From Diaphorobacter caeni (GTDB lineage: Bacteria > Pseudomonadota > Gammaproteobacteria > Burkholderiales > Burkholderiaceae_C): a DNA stretch of 64,000 nt. Below, piece after piece: positions 1 to 7,989 of this stretch. A model generated the notes under the pieces. That model was not told the origin of the DNA and searched no databases. It saw only the letters and a list, made by a program, of their open reading frames with translations. The position numbers were made by a program, and so were the translations under genes. The DNA is taken from the NCBI RefSeq assembly GCF_015354245.1, contig NZ_JADKYZ010000004.1:1-64000 (forward strand), given 5' to 3'. Numbering within the stretch: the first letter of the stretch is position 1; each line of letters starts with the position of its first letter.

Positions 1-120
1 TGGTTTGCAGGCTTTGGCAAGCTGCGCATCCGGTTCGAGCGACGCCTTCAGACTCATGAAGCGCTACTGAAACTAGCTGCAGCGATTATCTGCGCGAGGT
101 TTGTTGATCGGTTGTGTTAG
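1..120 (+). CDS. C-terminal end of an IS5-like transposase (cut by window edge)
   Basis: An open frame runs from base 1 to the TAG at 118-120. It encodes 39 residues including GFGKLRIRFERR and ALLKLAAAIICARFVDR. This is the typical C-terminal tail of IS5/IS4-superfamily DDE transposases, where the basic RIRFERR block follows the catalytic Glu region. The 5' part, including the catalytic residues, lies outside the window, so it cannot be seen whether the element is intact. It sits beside two other transposase remnants, which marks this end of the window as an insertion hot spot. Assignment to the IS5 superfamily is from recalled motif similarity. Confidence 0.65.
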   Translation, partial: WFAGFGKLRIRFERRLQTHEALLKLAAAIICARFVDRLC

Positions 121-298
121 CCGCTCTTAGCGGCGGCTATTGCACTCAGGTGAGAGCGCGTCGATCAGAGCCGCCTCGACAGCAGCCAGCGAAAATTTCG
201 CGCCGTCATGCATGCCAACCCACTCAAAACTGCGATGAAGAACAAATTGAATTTTTGGGGTCGTGTTTAGGCCTGGTTGCCACTTCAATACGCAATAA

Positions 299-820
299 TC
301 AAGGCCATGCTCGTTGATCCCGTTTTGCCAAGGTTCGTTGACATCGCATGACCAAGCCAAGATGAAACGAGACCCCCTCCAGATCCGTGCACGAACCACC
401 CAGAAGAAAGTAGGGTGCAACACGCGAAAGCATCTTGGTGAGAGTCGACTCGGAAGCGAAAATGCCCCGCTCGTCAAGCAGACTCCTAAGTTCGCTGCGA
501 AGCGAGACGCTTTGCCAGCCTTCGCACTGCGTCAAAGCCAGTTTCACCAGCTTGAGCTCTTCATCCTCTTGTAGCAACGCGTTCCTTCGGCCTCCACGTT
601 GACGAGGTACTGCGGGCTGACCCTTGATAAAACGATTGCGCACGCGTGAAACCCAGTACCTGTCACGCTCGACGACTTGCGCCGCCTGCTCCAGAGAAAA
701 CCCAATCAACGGCAAAAGCACCGCTTGCGCGACACGCAACTCATCTGCGGTTTTAGCCTGAGACATGGCTACGCGTGCGCGCTCTTGCAATCCATCAACA
801 TTGCGTGGTTTTCTTGCCAT
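299..820 (-). pseudogene. HTH (IS630-like N-terminal) transposase fragment
   Basis: The likely start is the internal ATG at 820 (MARKPRNVDGLQ). The first roughly 130 residues read as a helix-turn-helix region (LLPLIGFSLEQAAQVVERDR, then a basic stretch QRGGRRNALLQ), like the N-terminal DNA-binding part of IS630-type transposases. After STLTKMLSRVAPYF the protein runs into sequence without the expected DDE core and stops. It therefore looks like a 3'-truncated or frameshifted remnant rather than a working transposase. A second minus-strand frame over 127-477 might hold further decayed sequence, but I could not recognise it. It could alternatively be a free-standing small HTH regulator. Confidence 0.45.
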
Positions 821-986
821 TTGCACCTCTAAACAATGATGAATTATTGCGTTTATTTTGCGAATATGAAGAAATTTTGGAGAATCAACGGTATTCAGCA
901 ACTGATTTGCGAAGGCAAATAGGTATCCCACCGAGGTCATGGTGCGAGCGAGGATGCTGAAGAGTCTCTGCAACTCAGATGGAATA

Positions 987-1277
987 TCAACCGCTTGACC
1001 GCATGTTCACCGGCACAGGATTCGCGGAAGTCGCAACCCGGGGCTTCATTTCTTCAAGCGTGGCGTAACCGCAGGTCCGGAAGTAAGCACGATGCGTGCT
1101 GCCCTTGTCGGGTTGAAGCATCTGCATGCGCATTTCGTCAGTGTGCAGGACAGCACTCTTGAGCCTCTGCCGCGTCGGCGCACCGACCAGCGGTTGCGGG
1201 TGCACGCCGCAGATGCCTAAACGCTCTGAATTAATCTGACAGCCAGCCCAGCAAAACGAGAGCAACTGTCTGGTCAA
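987..1277 (-). pseudogene. IS66-family transposase remnant
   Basis: The translated frame contains VLHTDEMRMQMLQPDKGSTH followed by RAYFRTCGYATLEEMKP. This matches the conserved IS66 transposase segment around the first catalytic Asp (normally VLHADETPV...L.PG.GKTHRAYLW). Only about 60 residues of this region survive, out of a normal length above 450. The frame has no sensible start, and no IS66 accessory genes (tnpA/tnpB) are seen nearby. It is an internal fragment left after deletion. Confidence 0.55.
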
Positions 1278-1519
1278 GACTGAACTTTTACATGTGATGG
1301 ATGCATGCGATGTACACCAAGCAATGAGTAGTCAGACACTCAGCTCCAACCGAGTTTTTGAAAGGGTATTGGATACCCTGCTTGGACCGAGGATGGTGTA
1401 CCAAATGCTTCGTGCAAAGTCAGCACCTAGTGGGTCATCTGCCCCTCTTTGAATTTTGGGCTTTGGGGGCGCCTCACAAAAAATGCCCCCATTAAGCCTC
1501 CCCGTCCGAGCCAATCAGA

Positions 1520-1750
1520 TCAACGAACAGGACCACCCTGTTCATCATTTCTTTTCTTTAAAATGAAGATATCCGGTCTCGACTCAAACTCTTCTTCAGA
1601 GTCACCGCTCTCCCACCGCTTCTTAACCCCCGGATGTGAATCGTCCTGAATCTGTGGGCTCATGCTCGCTCCACAGGTCCCGCAGATGCCACGAGTCACG
1701 CGCTTCTGAACATTCTTCTTCTGCTCAACCTTAGGTCGTTTCTTTGCCAT
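1520..1750 (-). CDS. Small hypothetical protein, 76 aa
   Basis: This short basic protein starts with a Lys/Arg-rich stretch (MAKKRPKVEQKK) and has one CGTCG cysteine pair at about residues 23-27 that could be half of a metal site. The rest is charged and probably disordered. The start is supported by AAGGAG about 7 bases upstream. It lies 11 bases after the recombinase stop on the same strand, so the two are probably co-transcribed. No family was recognised. It could be an accessory factor of the recombinase or an unrelated cargo gene. Confidence 0.5.
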   Translation of the reverse strand: MAKKRPKVEQKKNVQKRVTRGICGTCGASMSPQIQDDSHPGVKKRWESGDSEEEFESRPDIFILKKRNDEQGGPVR

Positions 1751-1761
1751 GGGTTTGCTCC

Positions 1762-2700
1762 TTATGCGATTGCAAGATTGCCGCGTACATAGCGGCCGAG
1801 GGTTTCAACAGATTGATGCCGGGTGACTTGGCGAATGGCGAACACGGACAGGCCGCGTCGTGCGGCATCCGTGCAGTACCCAGCCCGAAGAGAATGACCG
1901 CTAATGTCCGCTGCGGCTTCTTCCCCTAGCGCCTGAGTGGCCAGACGCTTGAGAACCAGTGCAACGGACTGAGGCGTGAGCGCTGATGCCGCGATGCGTC
2001 CCAATCGATCGATTGACCGGAACACCGATCCGGTGTGAATCTCAGCGTGGCTCAACCACGCGCGGATCGCTGCGATGGGACACAGCGCTCCGTTCTTCGC
2101 TCGTTTCACGTGCACCACTTGGCCTTGTCCAAACTGGTCTGTCTTGGATCGCCGGATATGCAGTTGCAGTCCTGCGCGCTCCCACTGCAGATCACCCACT
2201 TCCAGCGCCACCAATTCGGATCTACGCAGCGCAGCAGCAAAGCCCAGAAGCACCAACGCCACATCCCGCAGCGCCCGTGCTTTGCTTGCTTGTGGATTGG
2301 CGTCTTCCTGAGTTACCCTCGCCGCCTTGACCACCTTCGCCAAGTCCTTTGCAGTGATCGCACGAACTTGTCGTTGCCGCTGCTGCCCGCCATAGAGACG
2401 TTTGATGCCGCGCATCGCTTCCTGCACGACGGTGGTCTTCACGGGACTTGCGAATCCCCTGTTTCGATGCCAACGATCCAGTGCAGCCATGCGCCGCACG
2501 AGCGTTGCGCAGGAATGCGTTTGGCTCCACTTGGCAAGGTAGAGGGCCACTTGATTCGGTTTGGCCGGAAGTACTCCATGGTGCTTCTGGTAGTGCCGCA
2601 CGTCAGACGCGTAGGCCTTTTGCGTGGCCTCCGCGAGACTTGCGCGGCGCAGCAGCTTCAGTCGCTGCCGATTGCTTGTACGCAAAGAGGTCGTGTGCAT
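1762..2700 (-). CDS. Tyrosine recombinase / site-specific integrase
   Basis: This is a phage-type integrase of about 312 residues. The N-terminal SAM-like core-binding domain (AEATQKAYASDVRHYQ...) is followed by a catalytic domain. Catalytic positions visible are Arg in FAAALRRSELVAL, the HSLRAGYCTDAARRG motif (HxLR), and RHQSVETLGRYVR with the nucleophilic Tyr near the C terminus. The start at 2700 (MHTTSLRTSN) is preferred because GGAGG lies about 8 bases upstream and the previous gene ends at 2703. A longer in-frame start overlaps that gene heavily. It probably mobilises the 1.5-7.3 kb island. It is distinct from the tRNA-targeted integrase near 17 kb. Confidence 0.85.
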   Translation of the reverse strand: MHTTSLRTSNRQRLKLLRRASLAEATQKAYASDVRHYQKHHGVLPAKPNQVALYLAKWSQTHSCATLVRRMAALDRWHRNRGFASPVKTTVVQEAMRGIKRLYGGQQRQRQVRAITAKDLAKVVKAARVTQEDANPQASKARALRDVALVLLGFAAALRRSELVALEVGDLQWERAGLQLHIRRSKTDQFGQGQVVHVKRAKNGALCPIAAIRAWLSHAEIHTGSVFRSIDRLGRIAASALTPQSVALVLKRLATQALGEEAAADISGHSLRAGYCTDAARRGLSVFAIRQVTRHQSVETLGRYVRGNLAIA

Positions 2701-2702
2701 GG

Positions 2703-3116
2703 CTATGCCTCCTCGCCGTGGTAGTCCGCAATCAACGGTGCTACGTGATCGGCGAGCAATGTCAATGCGACCCACAGGTCCAGATGCCCACGCACCCACG
2801 ACTGCAAGCTCATGCCGTGATCGGGTGCTCCATCCCCGCGCTCGATTGCCTCAAGCAGCTGGCCCACACCGCAGGCGAGCTCCACCGCCCTCTTCTTGGC
2901 CCAGCGGTGAATCACCGCGAGCTCTTGCGGACTCGCGGCCTGCCAGTCCGCACTCAGCAGCGTCAACTCTCCGGTTTCAGGGTTCTTCTTGGTGAGTATG
3001 AATGCGTCCTGACGTGCGCCGATCCTGAGCAGTGCCGTCAACGCCTTCCATGTATCGCTGTAACGGAAAAACCCTTCGATGCTTTCGTCATTGTGAGTCG
3101 AAGTATCGCGCTCCAT
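2703..3116 (-). CDS. Hypothetical protein of the island operon
   Basis: A 137-residue protein of unknown family, mostly helical (ELAVIHRWAKKRAVELACGV, then WVALTLLADHVAPLIADY). The ATG at 3116 (MERDTSTHND) is chosen because GAGGAG lies about 8 bases upstream and it overlaps the stop of the preceding gene by about one codon distance. The stop is 2 bases before the recombinase start. The tight spacing 3553-3119, 3116-2703, 2700-1762 points to a single translationally linked unit ending in the recombinase. No catalytic motif is evident. Confidence 0.65.
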   Translation of the reverse strand: MERDTSTHNDESIEGFFRYSDTWKALTALLRIGARQDAFILTKKNPETGELTLLSADWQAASPQELAVIHRWAKKRAVELACGVGQLLEAIERGDGAPDHGMSLQSWVRGHLDLWVALTLLADHVAPLIADYHGEEA

Positions 3117-3118
3117 GA

Positions 3119-3553
3119 TCAGTACTCCTCGGGCAGCAGATAGCAGGTGCTTGAACGGGATGGGCGGGCCTTGGGCTGGCCGTCTTCGGTGACGTCGCTC
3201 ACGGCCTCCGTGAGGATCCAAAGCTTCACGCCCTGCACATCAAAGCTGGAGAGAATTCGCGCGCCGGATTGCACGGCATCGTGGTTGACGGCCTGATCCT
3301 CTTCGTCCATCTCGCTCCAGTCGCCGCACAAATGCCGGTGCAGCAGCACCTGCGGAGACGTTCCTGTGCGACGCATCAGATCCAACGCACCATGCGTCGC
3401 GACGATCTTGCCGGGCTGGAACAGCGGGTGATTGGCGAAGACGCGCTGCACGGGATTGGAGCGTCCTCGCGCATCGCGCTGGCCCGTGCGTGGCGCTGCT
3501 TCTGCAGGATCTTTGGGCTCTTGGGGATTCGAATGTTTGGGGGTTTTTGTCAT
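3119..3553 (-). CDS. Plasmid/ICE-associated conserved protein
   Basis: A roughly 144-residue protein. Its C-terminal part (residues about 45-144) has a recognisable layout: GKIVATHGALDLM, then LLHRHLCGDWSEMDEEDQA, then a GARILSSF strand, LWILTEA and a terminal YLLPEEY. Proteins with this pattern (GDW.....ED...N, ILTEADRS, LLPEEY) are common on proteobacterial plasmids and ICEs and are usually named plasmid-related protein; their function is unknown. The N-terminal 40 residues are low-complexity. The start at 3553 (MTKTPK) avoids the poorly conserved upstream extension. A Shine-Dalgarno sequence is weak here. Confidence 0.65.
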   Translation of the reverse strand: MTKTPKHSNPQEPKDPAEAAPRTGQRDARGRSNPVQRVFANHPLFQPGKIVATHGALDLMRRTGTSPQVLLHRHLCGDWSEMDEEDQAVNHDAVQSGARILSSFDVQGVKLWILTEAVSDVTEDGQPKARPSRSSTCYLLPEEY

Positions 3554-3582
3554 AAAGAACTCGTATGTGGAGCCCATAAAGC

Positions 3583-3617
3583 AAGAGCGCCAGGGCAACG
3601 AATGCACTGGCGCTCTT
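3583..3617 (-). terminator. Intergenic hairpin, probable terminator of the envelope operon
   Basis: Eleven-base perfect arms AAGAGCGCCAG / CTGGCGCTCTT with a 13-base loop lie between the DUF2628 gene stop (3731) and the next minus-strand gene. The run of T on the minus strand is short, so termination efficiency is uncertain. Confidence 0.5.
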
Positions 3618-3730
3618 GTGTGGGCGAATGAAGGGGGAACTGTCTGTCGATCAGCGAATGGGAATGTGGGTGGTGATGAGGCTCCTTGTCAGATATGGGG
3701 GTGCATGACTGTTCTGGCGCTGCGGACTGG

Positions 3731-4264
3731 TCAGAGCTTTCCGCCCAGTGCCATCACCGTTATCAGCAGGACGATGAGGATGACAAACGCGCCGATGCCC
3801 GCGAGCCAGCTGACGCCGCCCTTGCTGCGCAGATTGCTCACCCAGTGGCTCGATGGCAGAGCGGCTTTGACCTGATCGACCTGCTTGTTGGAATGCAGTG
3901 CGTATACGGTATTCCCCACCTGCCCCGCTCCAAATGCGAGGCCAAGAGAGAAGACGCTGGAGTAGCGCTCGGCATATCCGAACACCATCGATGCGATCGT
4001 CTCGCCAACGATCAACGCGATCCAGATGGCCGCAGGCACGTACATCTTGCGGTACGCAAACCAGCTGAAGGACAGGAAAAACGCGGCCCAGTTCCAGCTT
4101 TGCCTGGACTTCTTGGTCTCCGCCTTGTCCCACATGCGCTGGTACTTTTCATAGTTCTTGTCGACGTAGGCGCGCAGCAATGCACGCTGGATTTTCTGCT
4201 CCCGCAAAGGGTCTGCCGATGTGGACGTTGGCGCCGACGATGGGGTGACTTGTGATGTGGTCAT
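3731..4264 (-). CDS. DUF2628-like inner-membrane protein
   Basis: A 177-residue protein with a hydrophilic N terminus and an aromatic-rich stretch (SWNWAAFFLSFSWFAYRKMY) leading into membrane segments (AAIWIALIVGETIASMVF) and a C-terminal segment (GIGAFVILIVLLITVMAL). The WNW.AFF....W..YRKM signature is characteristic of DUF2628-type small membrane proteins of unknown function. The start at 4264 (MTTSQ) is chosen over an upstream ATG because the extra 18 residues look non-coding. It follows a lipoprotein and an exported protein on the same strand, so the three may form an envelope-associated module. Confidence 0.65.
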   Translation of the reverse strand: MTTSQVTPSSAPTSTSADPLREQKIQRALLRAYVDKNYEKYQRMWDKAETKKSRQSWNWAAFFLSFSWFAYRKMYVPAAIWIALIVGETIASMVFGYAERYSSVFSLGLAFGAGQVGNTVYALHSNKQVDQVKAALPSSHWVSNLRSKGGVSWLAGIGAFVILIVLLITVMALGGKL

Positions 4265-4341
4265 AGTGAGGAGTCTGTGGGGTGAATCTGTGGCGTGAAT
4301 TCCGCAATGGATGCGCAATGAAGCTCGCGACGGGCAAGCGT

Positions 4342-5304
4342 TCAGCTCGGCTCGGAGAGAGCCTCCGCCACGAATCGCTCATCCAGTGGCGTGAGTTCCA
4401 AACTCATGGAGCAGCGCGCGACCTCGCGGTCATCGAGCCCGCGGATGAGTCCTGCGACCTCAAGCTTGTCCCCGCGCTGACTGCCACGAAGTTGCCCCTC
4501 CCAGCGGTCCCGGGGAGTGTTCGCACCTTCCAGCCGCACGACAGGTTCGTTGCCGAACTGAACCCTGAGCTTCTCGAAACCTCCTGCACCGGTGTTTCGC
4601 TCGATCAGCATCTCGTTGCCGCTCAAATGCTGCTCATCAATGGCCAACTCGAACGGCGCATGCGCTGCCATGATTTCGGGAGCGAGATCATCGGCTCGCC
4701 CTGCCCGCTCGCAGCGGTAGCTGCCTTGCCAGCGTCCAGACCATCTCACTTTCGACATCACCACGGCGTGCCCCGTGCTCACCAGCCCGATGAAGGAATT
4801 CAGCGATGTGGACTGGACCTGGAACTGCTCCCCCTTGTCGTCCATCTGGACCTCGTAGTCGACTTTGGCTTTGAGCCCGCCATCCTGATCGGCTTGCACT
4901 CCATCGGTCTTCACACCAAACATGCTGGCTGTCATCGCGAGCAGCTTCACGTCCATCGGCACCTTCATATGCATGGTTGCCGAGCAACTGCGCACCTTGG
5001 TCTCCTTGTTGACGCCGCTGTCAAAGATGCCCGAGACCGTCAGCACAGTGTTGTTGTAGAAGTAGGCAGATCCGGGCTTGATCTGCCCGGAGCCGTCCTT
5101 GTCCGGAGCGCCGATGGTGGACTCTTTCGCGTTGTTGAAGACGACCGATTTGAGTACTTTCTGCACCTCCTCGGAATCACAACTGGGAGGCTGCTTGAAT
5201 TGGCAGGCAGAGACGCTGGCGAGCGTGAACGCGGCCAACGCGGCACTCGGCCATCTGGAGAGAAACCGCGTGCGCGGCGCGTGGCTAACTTGAATGTGGT
5301 TCAT
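4342..5304 (-). CDS. Putative lipoprotein, 320 aa
   Basis: The start at 5304 (MNHIQVSHAP) gives a signal peptide of about 34 residues ending in a lipobox-like LASVSAC, so the protein is probably lipid-anchored. The mature part is rich in beta strands (YFYNNTVLTVSGIFDSG, then KVRWSGRWQGSYRC, then RWEGQLRGSQRGDKLEVAG). It has several Cys residues that could form disulfides in the periplasm. No family was recognised. The stop of the upstream gene (5352) lies 48 bases before the start, which fits a shared operon with the exported protein and the DUF2628 protein. A longer frame beginning at 5355 would overlap the upstream stop and seems less likely. Confidence 0.6.
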   Translation of the reverse strand: MNHIQVSHAPRTRFLSRWPSAALAAFTLASVSACQFKQPPSCDSEEVQKVLKSVVFNNAKESTIGAPDKDGSGQIKPGSAYFYNNTVLTVSGIFDSGVNKETKVRSCSATMHMKVPMDVKLLAMTASMFGVKTDGVQADQDGGLKAKVDYEVQMDDKGEQFQVQSTSLNSFIGLVSTGHAVVMSKVRWSGRWQGSYRCERAGRADDLAPEIMAAHAPFELAIDEQHLSGNEMLIERNTGAGGFEKLRVQFGNEPVVRLEGANTPRDRWEGQLRGSQRGDKLEVAGLIRGLDDREVARCSMSLELTPLDERFVAEALSEPS

Positions 5305-5351
5305 ACGAGATCTGAAGGGATTGAAGGGTTTCTGGGCAATAAACGAGGCCA

Positions 5352-6074
5352 TCACTGCCCACGCTTCTTGGCGCGGATGCGCGCTGCCTGCTCGGCAATC
5401 TCTGCAGAAGCAGCGTCATGCTTGGCCTGCTCTGCCGCCCGCTGCTTGGCTGCAATGGCCTCCTGCATCCGCAGCCCTTCTTCAATGCGATCGCTCTCGC
5501 GCTTCTTCGCACCACGCATGGACGCATCGCCCACCGCACGCACCCACTGGTCCATCAGGCGCGCGCACTGATCTGTCTGGGCTCCGCAAAACTGCAGCGT
5601 GAACGGCTCCTTGAGATTGCGCACATTGCTCTCAAACGATTCGCTGCCCGCATAGCCCGTGATCGCCGAACTCGACGCGGACGTTGCCAGCTGCGTCCTC
5701 TCCCATGTCGCCACGTTGATGGCCTTCACCACAGCAAGCCACGTGCTGGAGAAGATCTGGGCCTGTGATCCGTTGGCAAAGCCGGGCATGCCCTGCTGAC
5801 CATGGAACACCGCCCAACTGCTCGCCATAAGCGCGACCCCCGCCTCGGAGTCGTTGGGACCTGCGTTGGCATAGTCCCCGCGTTCGATCGCCCGCAACAG
5901 CTCCTGCCCGGTGCGCTCCTTGGGCGCCTGGCGCATGAACGGAACGAACTGCATGCCCTGCTGGGCGAACGCTGACGTCTGCGCGGTGAACAGGACGCCA
6001 ACAGCGGTGAAGGCCATTGCCGCCCTCCTCCATGGCAAAACCCGTCTCGAAAATCGTTGTCTGTGCGATTTCAT
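5352..6074 (-). CDS. Exported protein with C-terminal coiled coil
   Basis: The start at 6074 (MKSHRQRFSRR) gives a classical signal peptide: basic N region, hydrophobic AAMAFTAVGVLFTA core and a likely cleavage after AFA (SAFAQQGM). The mature 210 residues include one Cys pair (LQFCGAQTDQCARL). They end in a highly charged Ala-rich helix (AIAAKQRAAEQAKHDAASAE...) likely to form a coiled coil. It is first in a three-gene minus-strand set. Its 5' leader (6075-6290) holds a hairpin and faces the controller-type regulator gene. No function can be assigned. Confidence 0.6.
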   Translation of the reverse strand: MKSHRQRFSRRVLPWRRAAMAFTAVGVLFTAQTSAFAQQGMQFVPFMRQAPKERTGQELLRAIERGDYANAGPNDSEAGVALMASSWAVFHGQQGMPGFANGSQAQIFSSTWLAVVKAINVATWERTQLATSASSSAITGYAGSESFESNVRNLKEPFTLQFCGAQTDQCARLMDQWVRAVGDASMRGAKKRESDRIEEGLRMQEAIAAKQRAAEQAKHDAASAEIAEQAARIRAKKRGQ

Positions 6075-6103
6075 GGATGACCTCTCTTTTTCCAATGAAT
6101 GGG

Positions 6104-6135
6104 CCAGCGCATGGACCTACCCGGAAATGCGCTGG
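6104..6135. other. Hairpin in the leader of the 6074 operon
   Basis: Perfect nine-base arms CCAGCGCAT / ATGCGCTGG with a 14-base loop lie 30-61 bases upstream of the ATG at 6074. On the plus strand it is followed by GGTTTTT, so it could act as a terminator for read-through towards the regulator gene. On the minus strand it would fold in the 5' leader. Confidence 0.4.
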
Positions 6136-6242
6136 TGGTTTTTATCGGTACTCGTGTGCTCTCTCGGTTCGTCCGCCATTGGCGTCTAGAAACATTGAAA
6201 TACACACTATACGTTTGGTTTTACGGCAAATTCTGCCATACA

Positions 6243-6273
6243 GAACTTATAGTTTGTGTACTTATAGTGTTGA
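6243..6273 (+). promoter_or_regulatory. C-box-like direct repeats before the XRE regulator
   Basis: ACTTATAGT occurs at 6245-6253 and again at 6260-6268, 15 bases apart and separated by TTGTGT. A related ACACTATAC lies at 6204-6212. The layout ACTTATAGT-nn-GTGT-n-TTATAGT closely resembles operators of restriction-modification controller (C) proteins as I recall them (for example the Esp1396I operator). The boxes end about 23 bases before the ATG at 6292, a suitable place for autoregulation. Confidence 0.55.
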
Positions 6274-6291
6274 TCCCGAAACACTAGGCCG

Positions 6292-6579
6292 ATGGCCCGA
6301 GTGACAGTCAATCAACCGCAACCCCTGGATGAAGCGCACAAGCAAGAACTGCTGGAGCTGCAGCGCCAGTTTGGGCAGCAGCTGCGAGAACTGCGTCGGG
6401 GCAAGGAAATGACGCTGGAGCAAGTCGCCGAAGCGAGCGAACTGCACGCGAACTATGTGGGCTCGGTCGAGCGTGGCGAGCGCAATATCTCGCTCTACAA
6501 CATCTGGCGCATCGCTTCGAGCCTTGGGTATCCCGCAGAGCGGTTGCTGCAGAACATGCCCGTGCGCTCCCAGCCGTGA
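6292..6579 (+). CDS. XRE-family / controller-protein-like regulator
   Basis: A 95-residue protein whose residues about 25-87 form a lambda-repressor-type HTH: FGQQLRELRRGKEMTLEQVA, then ELHANYVGSVERGERNISLY, then IWRIASSLGYPAERLL. The YVGSVERGERNISL recognition and dimer helices are like those of restriction-modification controller proteins and related XRE regulators. C-box-like repeats lie just upstream, so it probably controls its own transcription and possibly the divergent 6074 operon. No restriction enzyme or methyltransferase gene is present in the window, so it would be an orphan. The short distance from the boxes to the ATG could mean a leaderless mRNA. Confidence 0.8.
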   Translation: MARVTVNQPQPLDEAHKQELLELQRQFGQQLRELRRGKEMTLEQVAEASELHANYVGSVERGERNISLYNIWRIASSLGYPAERLLQNMPVRSQP

Positions 6580-6604
6580 GCCGTGCGCGGGACACCAAGT
6601 CCGC

Positions 6605-7279
6605 TCACGATTTGCCGGTCTTGCTAGCCGGGCCTTGGGTAAGCTCCATGAACCAGCCCGGGGCGAAGTGCATGATGCTCACGCCGGTCAGGATCTGCTG
6701 CTCAGGCTTGATCCAGTAAGCCGGGTCCATGACGAACCCCTGCCCCAGCTCCACCCGGTTGCCACGCACGAGTTGAACGGGTGCCTGTCCAGGTCGCACA
6801 GCGGCTTTCGTTGACAGCTTGACGGCATCACTTGGTGCAGGCGGGCGAAGCCACAGCACGGTCCGTCCGACATCCAGAACTTCCGAATAGTCCACATACA
6901 GAATGGCGATGGGTGGAAGCGCATCAAAGTGGGTGAAGTCCTTGTAGCTCTTGGCCACCCAGTTGCCCGCCTTCATGACGAAGGCCACAAGCATGTCGTC
7001 CGTCACGTACGCAGGCCCCACCTTGGGATAGCCAAGGCCGTGTGCCATCTCTGTCACCTTGTCGAGCGGCATGCGGCACAGCATCGCCACACAGGCCAGC
7101 GCGTCATCACACCGATCGGACTGCTCGACACGGGACACGGGTGGTGACGGCTTCGGTGGTGTCTGAGGTGAGGTCGACGCAGCAGTCTTGGCGACGGCAG
7201 CGGAAGAAGTAGTCTTTGCATCGGGGGACGTCGTCATCTTGGGCGAAGGCACATCGCCGGGTTTGGAGTCATCAGGCAT
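6605..7279 (-). CDS. Hypothetical protein, possible cysteine-peptidase-like fold
   Basis: The start at 7279 (MPDDSKPGD) has AAGGA about 9 bases upstream; longer frames are not needed. Residues 1-55 are low-complexity Ser/Thr/Pro/Lys, probably a disordered linker. The rest is a folded domain beginning SDRCDDALACVAMLCRMP. The pattern of a Cys followed by a helix with hydrophobic spacing, a central GYPKVGPAYVTDDMLVAFV and then an ILYVDYSEVLDVGRTVLW strand pair resembles papain-like or C39-like peptidase folds. No clear catalytic His was assigned, so this is weak. It lies next to the regulator gene, convergent with it, 25 bases from its stop. Confidence 0.5.
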   Translation of the reverse strand: MPDDSKPGDVPSPKMTTSPDAKTTSSAAVAKTAASTSPQTPPKPSPPVSRVEQSDRCDDALACVAMLCRMPLDKVTEMAHGLGYPKVGPAYVTDDMLVAFVMKAGNWVAKSYKDFTHFDALPPIAILYVDYSEVLDVGRTVLWLRPPAPSDAVKLSTKAAVRPGQAPVQLVRGNRVELGQGFVMDPAYWIKPEQQILTGVSIMHFAPGWFMELTQGPASKTGKS

Positions 7280-7889
7280 CTGGAAATCCTTTTTAAAGAG
7301 GCATGGCGCAGGAAAACTCGCCCCCCACCCAATCGTGAGGACCATGCGAGCGCGAACACATGGCGCAACTGAATCGGCCATGCGGCAGCGCGACCCTGAT
7401 GCCTTTGCAGCGAATTCAGGGCCGCGATGTCTTGAGAATTGAGTGAGGAAGCCGGGGGCTCAGATCGAGGCGGAAGACGTCTCGATGGATTGGCGAAGAC
7501 CTGATCTCAGAAATGTGGAATCCGGGAACTTCTGAAAGTGATCTGCGAGCTGGTTTACAGCAACAGACGTCTTCGCGACTGAGCCCGAGTTTGAGGGTGC
7601 CGCCTACAAAAGGCGCACCGAAAAACAAACTCATAGTGTTATTTTAACCCACCAACGATCGATTCTTCAGCCACGCCAAAACTGAATTACTTTGTGTATT
7701 TCACGCTTGCTCCGCTGCAGCTGACGCGCACGGACAGCTAACACACCAGCACTCCATTACGAGGCGCACGACCAGCCTTTTCTCCGACCGGAACGACCAC
7801 CTCACATGCCACGAAATATTCGATGGGGTAAAAAATGAATCAGCAAAAAATCAACAAACCTCGAATCACGTAAGTTGTTGATTTATATG
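7280..7889. other. Intergenic spacer left of the satellite
   Basis: About 600 bases with no convincing gene. Short frames at 7416-7634 and 7188-7442 lack a supported start or recognisable sequence. Near the right end there is a nine-base inverted repeat AATCAACAA / TTGTTGATT (about 7848-7884), directly next to the presumed left attachment site. Confidence 0.4.
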
Positions 7890-7907
7890 GGCTGGCGGGG
7901 ATCAAAC
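7890..7907. repeat. Left attachment site (copy of tRNA-Arg 3' core)
   Basis: GGCTGGCGGGGATC at 7890-7903 is identical to 17566-17579 in the tRNA gene. With the next four bases the match is 17 of 18 (AAAC here, GAAC in the tRNA). This is the direct repeat expected after integrase-mediated insertion into a tRNA gene. Confidence 0.65.
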
Positions 7908-7960
7908 AAATCTCCAAACCACGCGCCAGACAACGCTTTCGGCACATCAATATTCGGATG

Positions 7961-7983
7961 TACCAACAAAAATACCAACAAAA
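7961..7983 (+). repeat. Integrase arm-type repeats, left end
   Basis: TACCAACAAAA occurs at 7961-7971 and 7973-7983, 12 bases apart. The same pair with the same spacing lies at the other end of the element (17427-17449), so these are probably arm-type binding sites for the integrase. Confidence 0.55.
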
Positions 7984-7989
7984 GAAAAA

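Noticed and set aside
127-477. 116-codon minus-strand frame overlapping the HTH transposase fragment
   Set aside because: It might continue a frameshifted transposase (a NEPWQNGINE stretch recalls IS30-type ends), but the match is too weak to call.
7416-7634. 72-codon minus-strand frame left of the satellite
   Set aside because: No ribosome-binding site, no recognisable sequence, and Cys/Arg-rich composition of the non-coding type.
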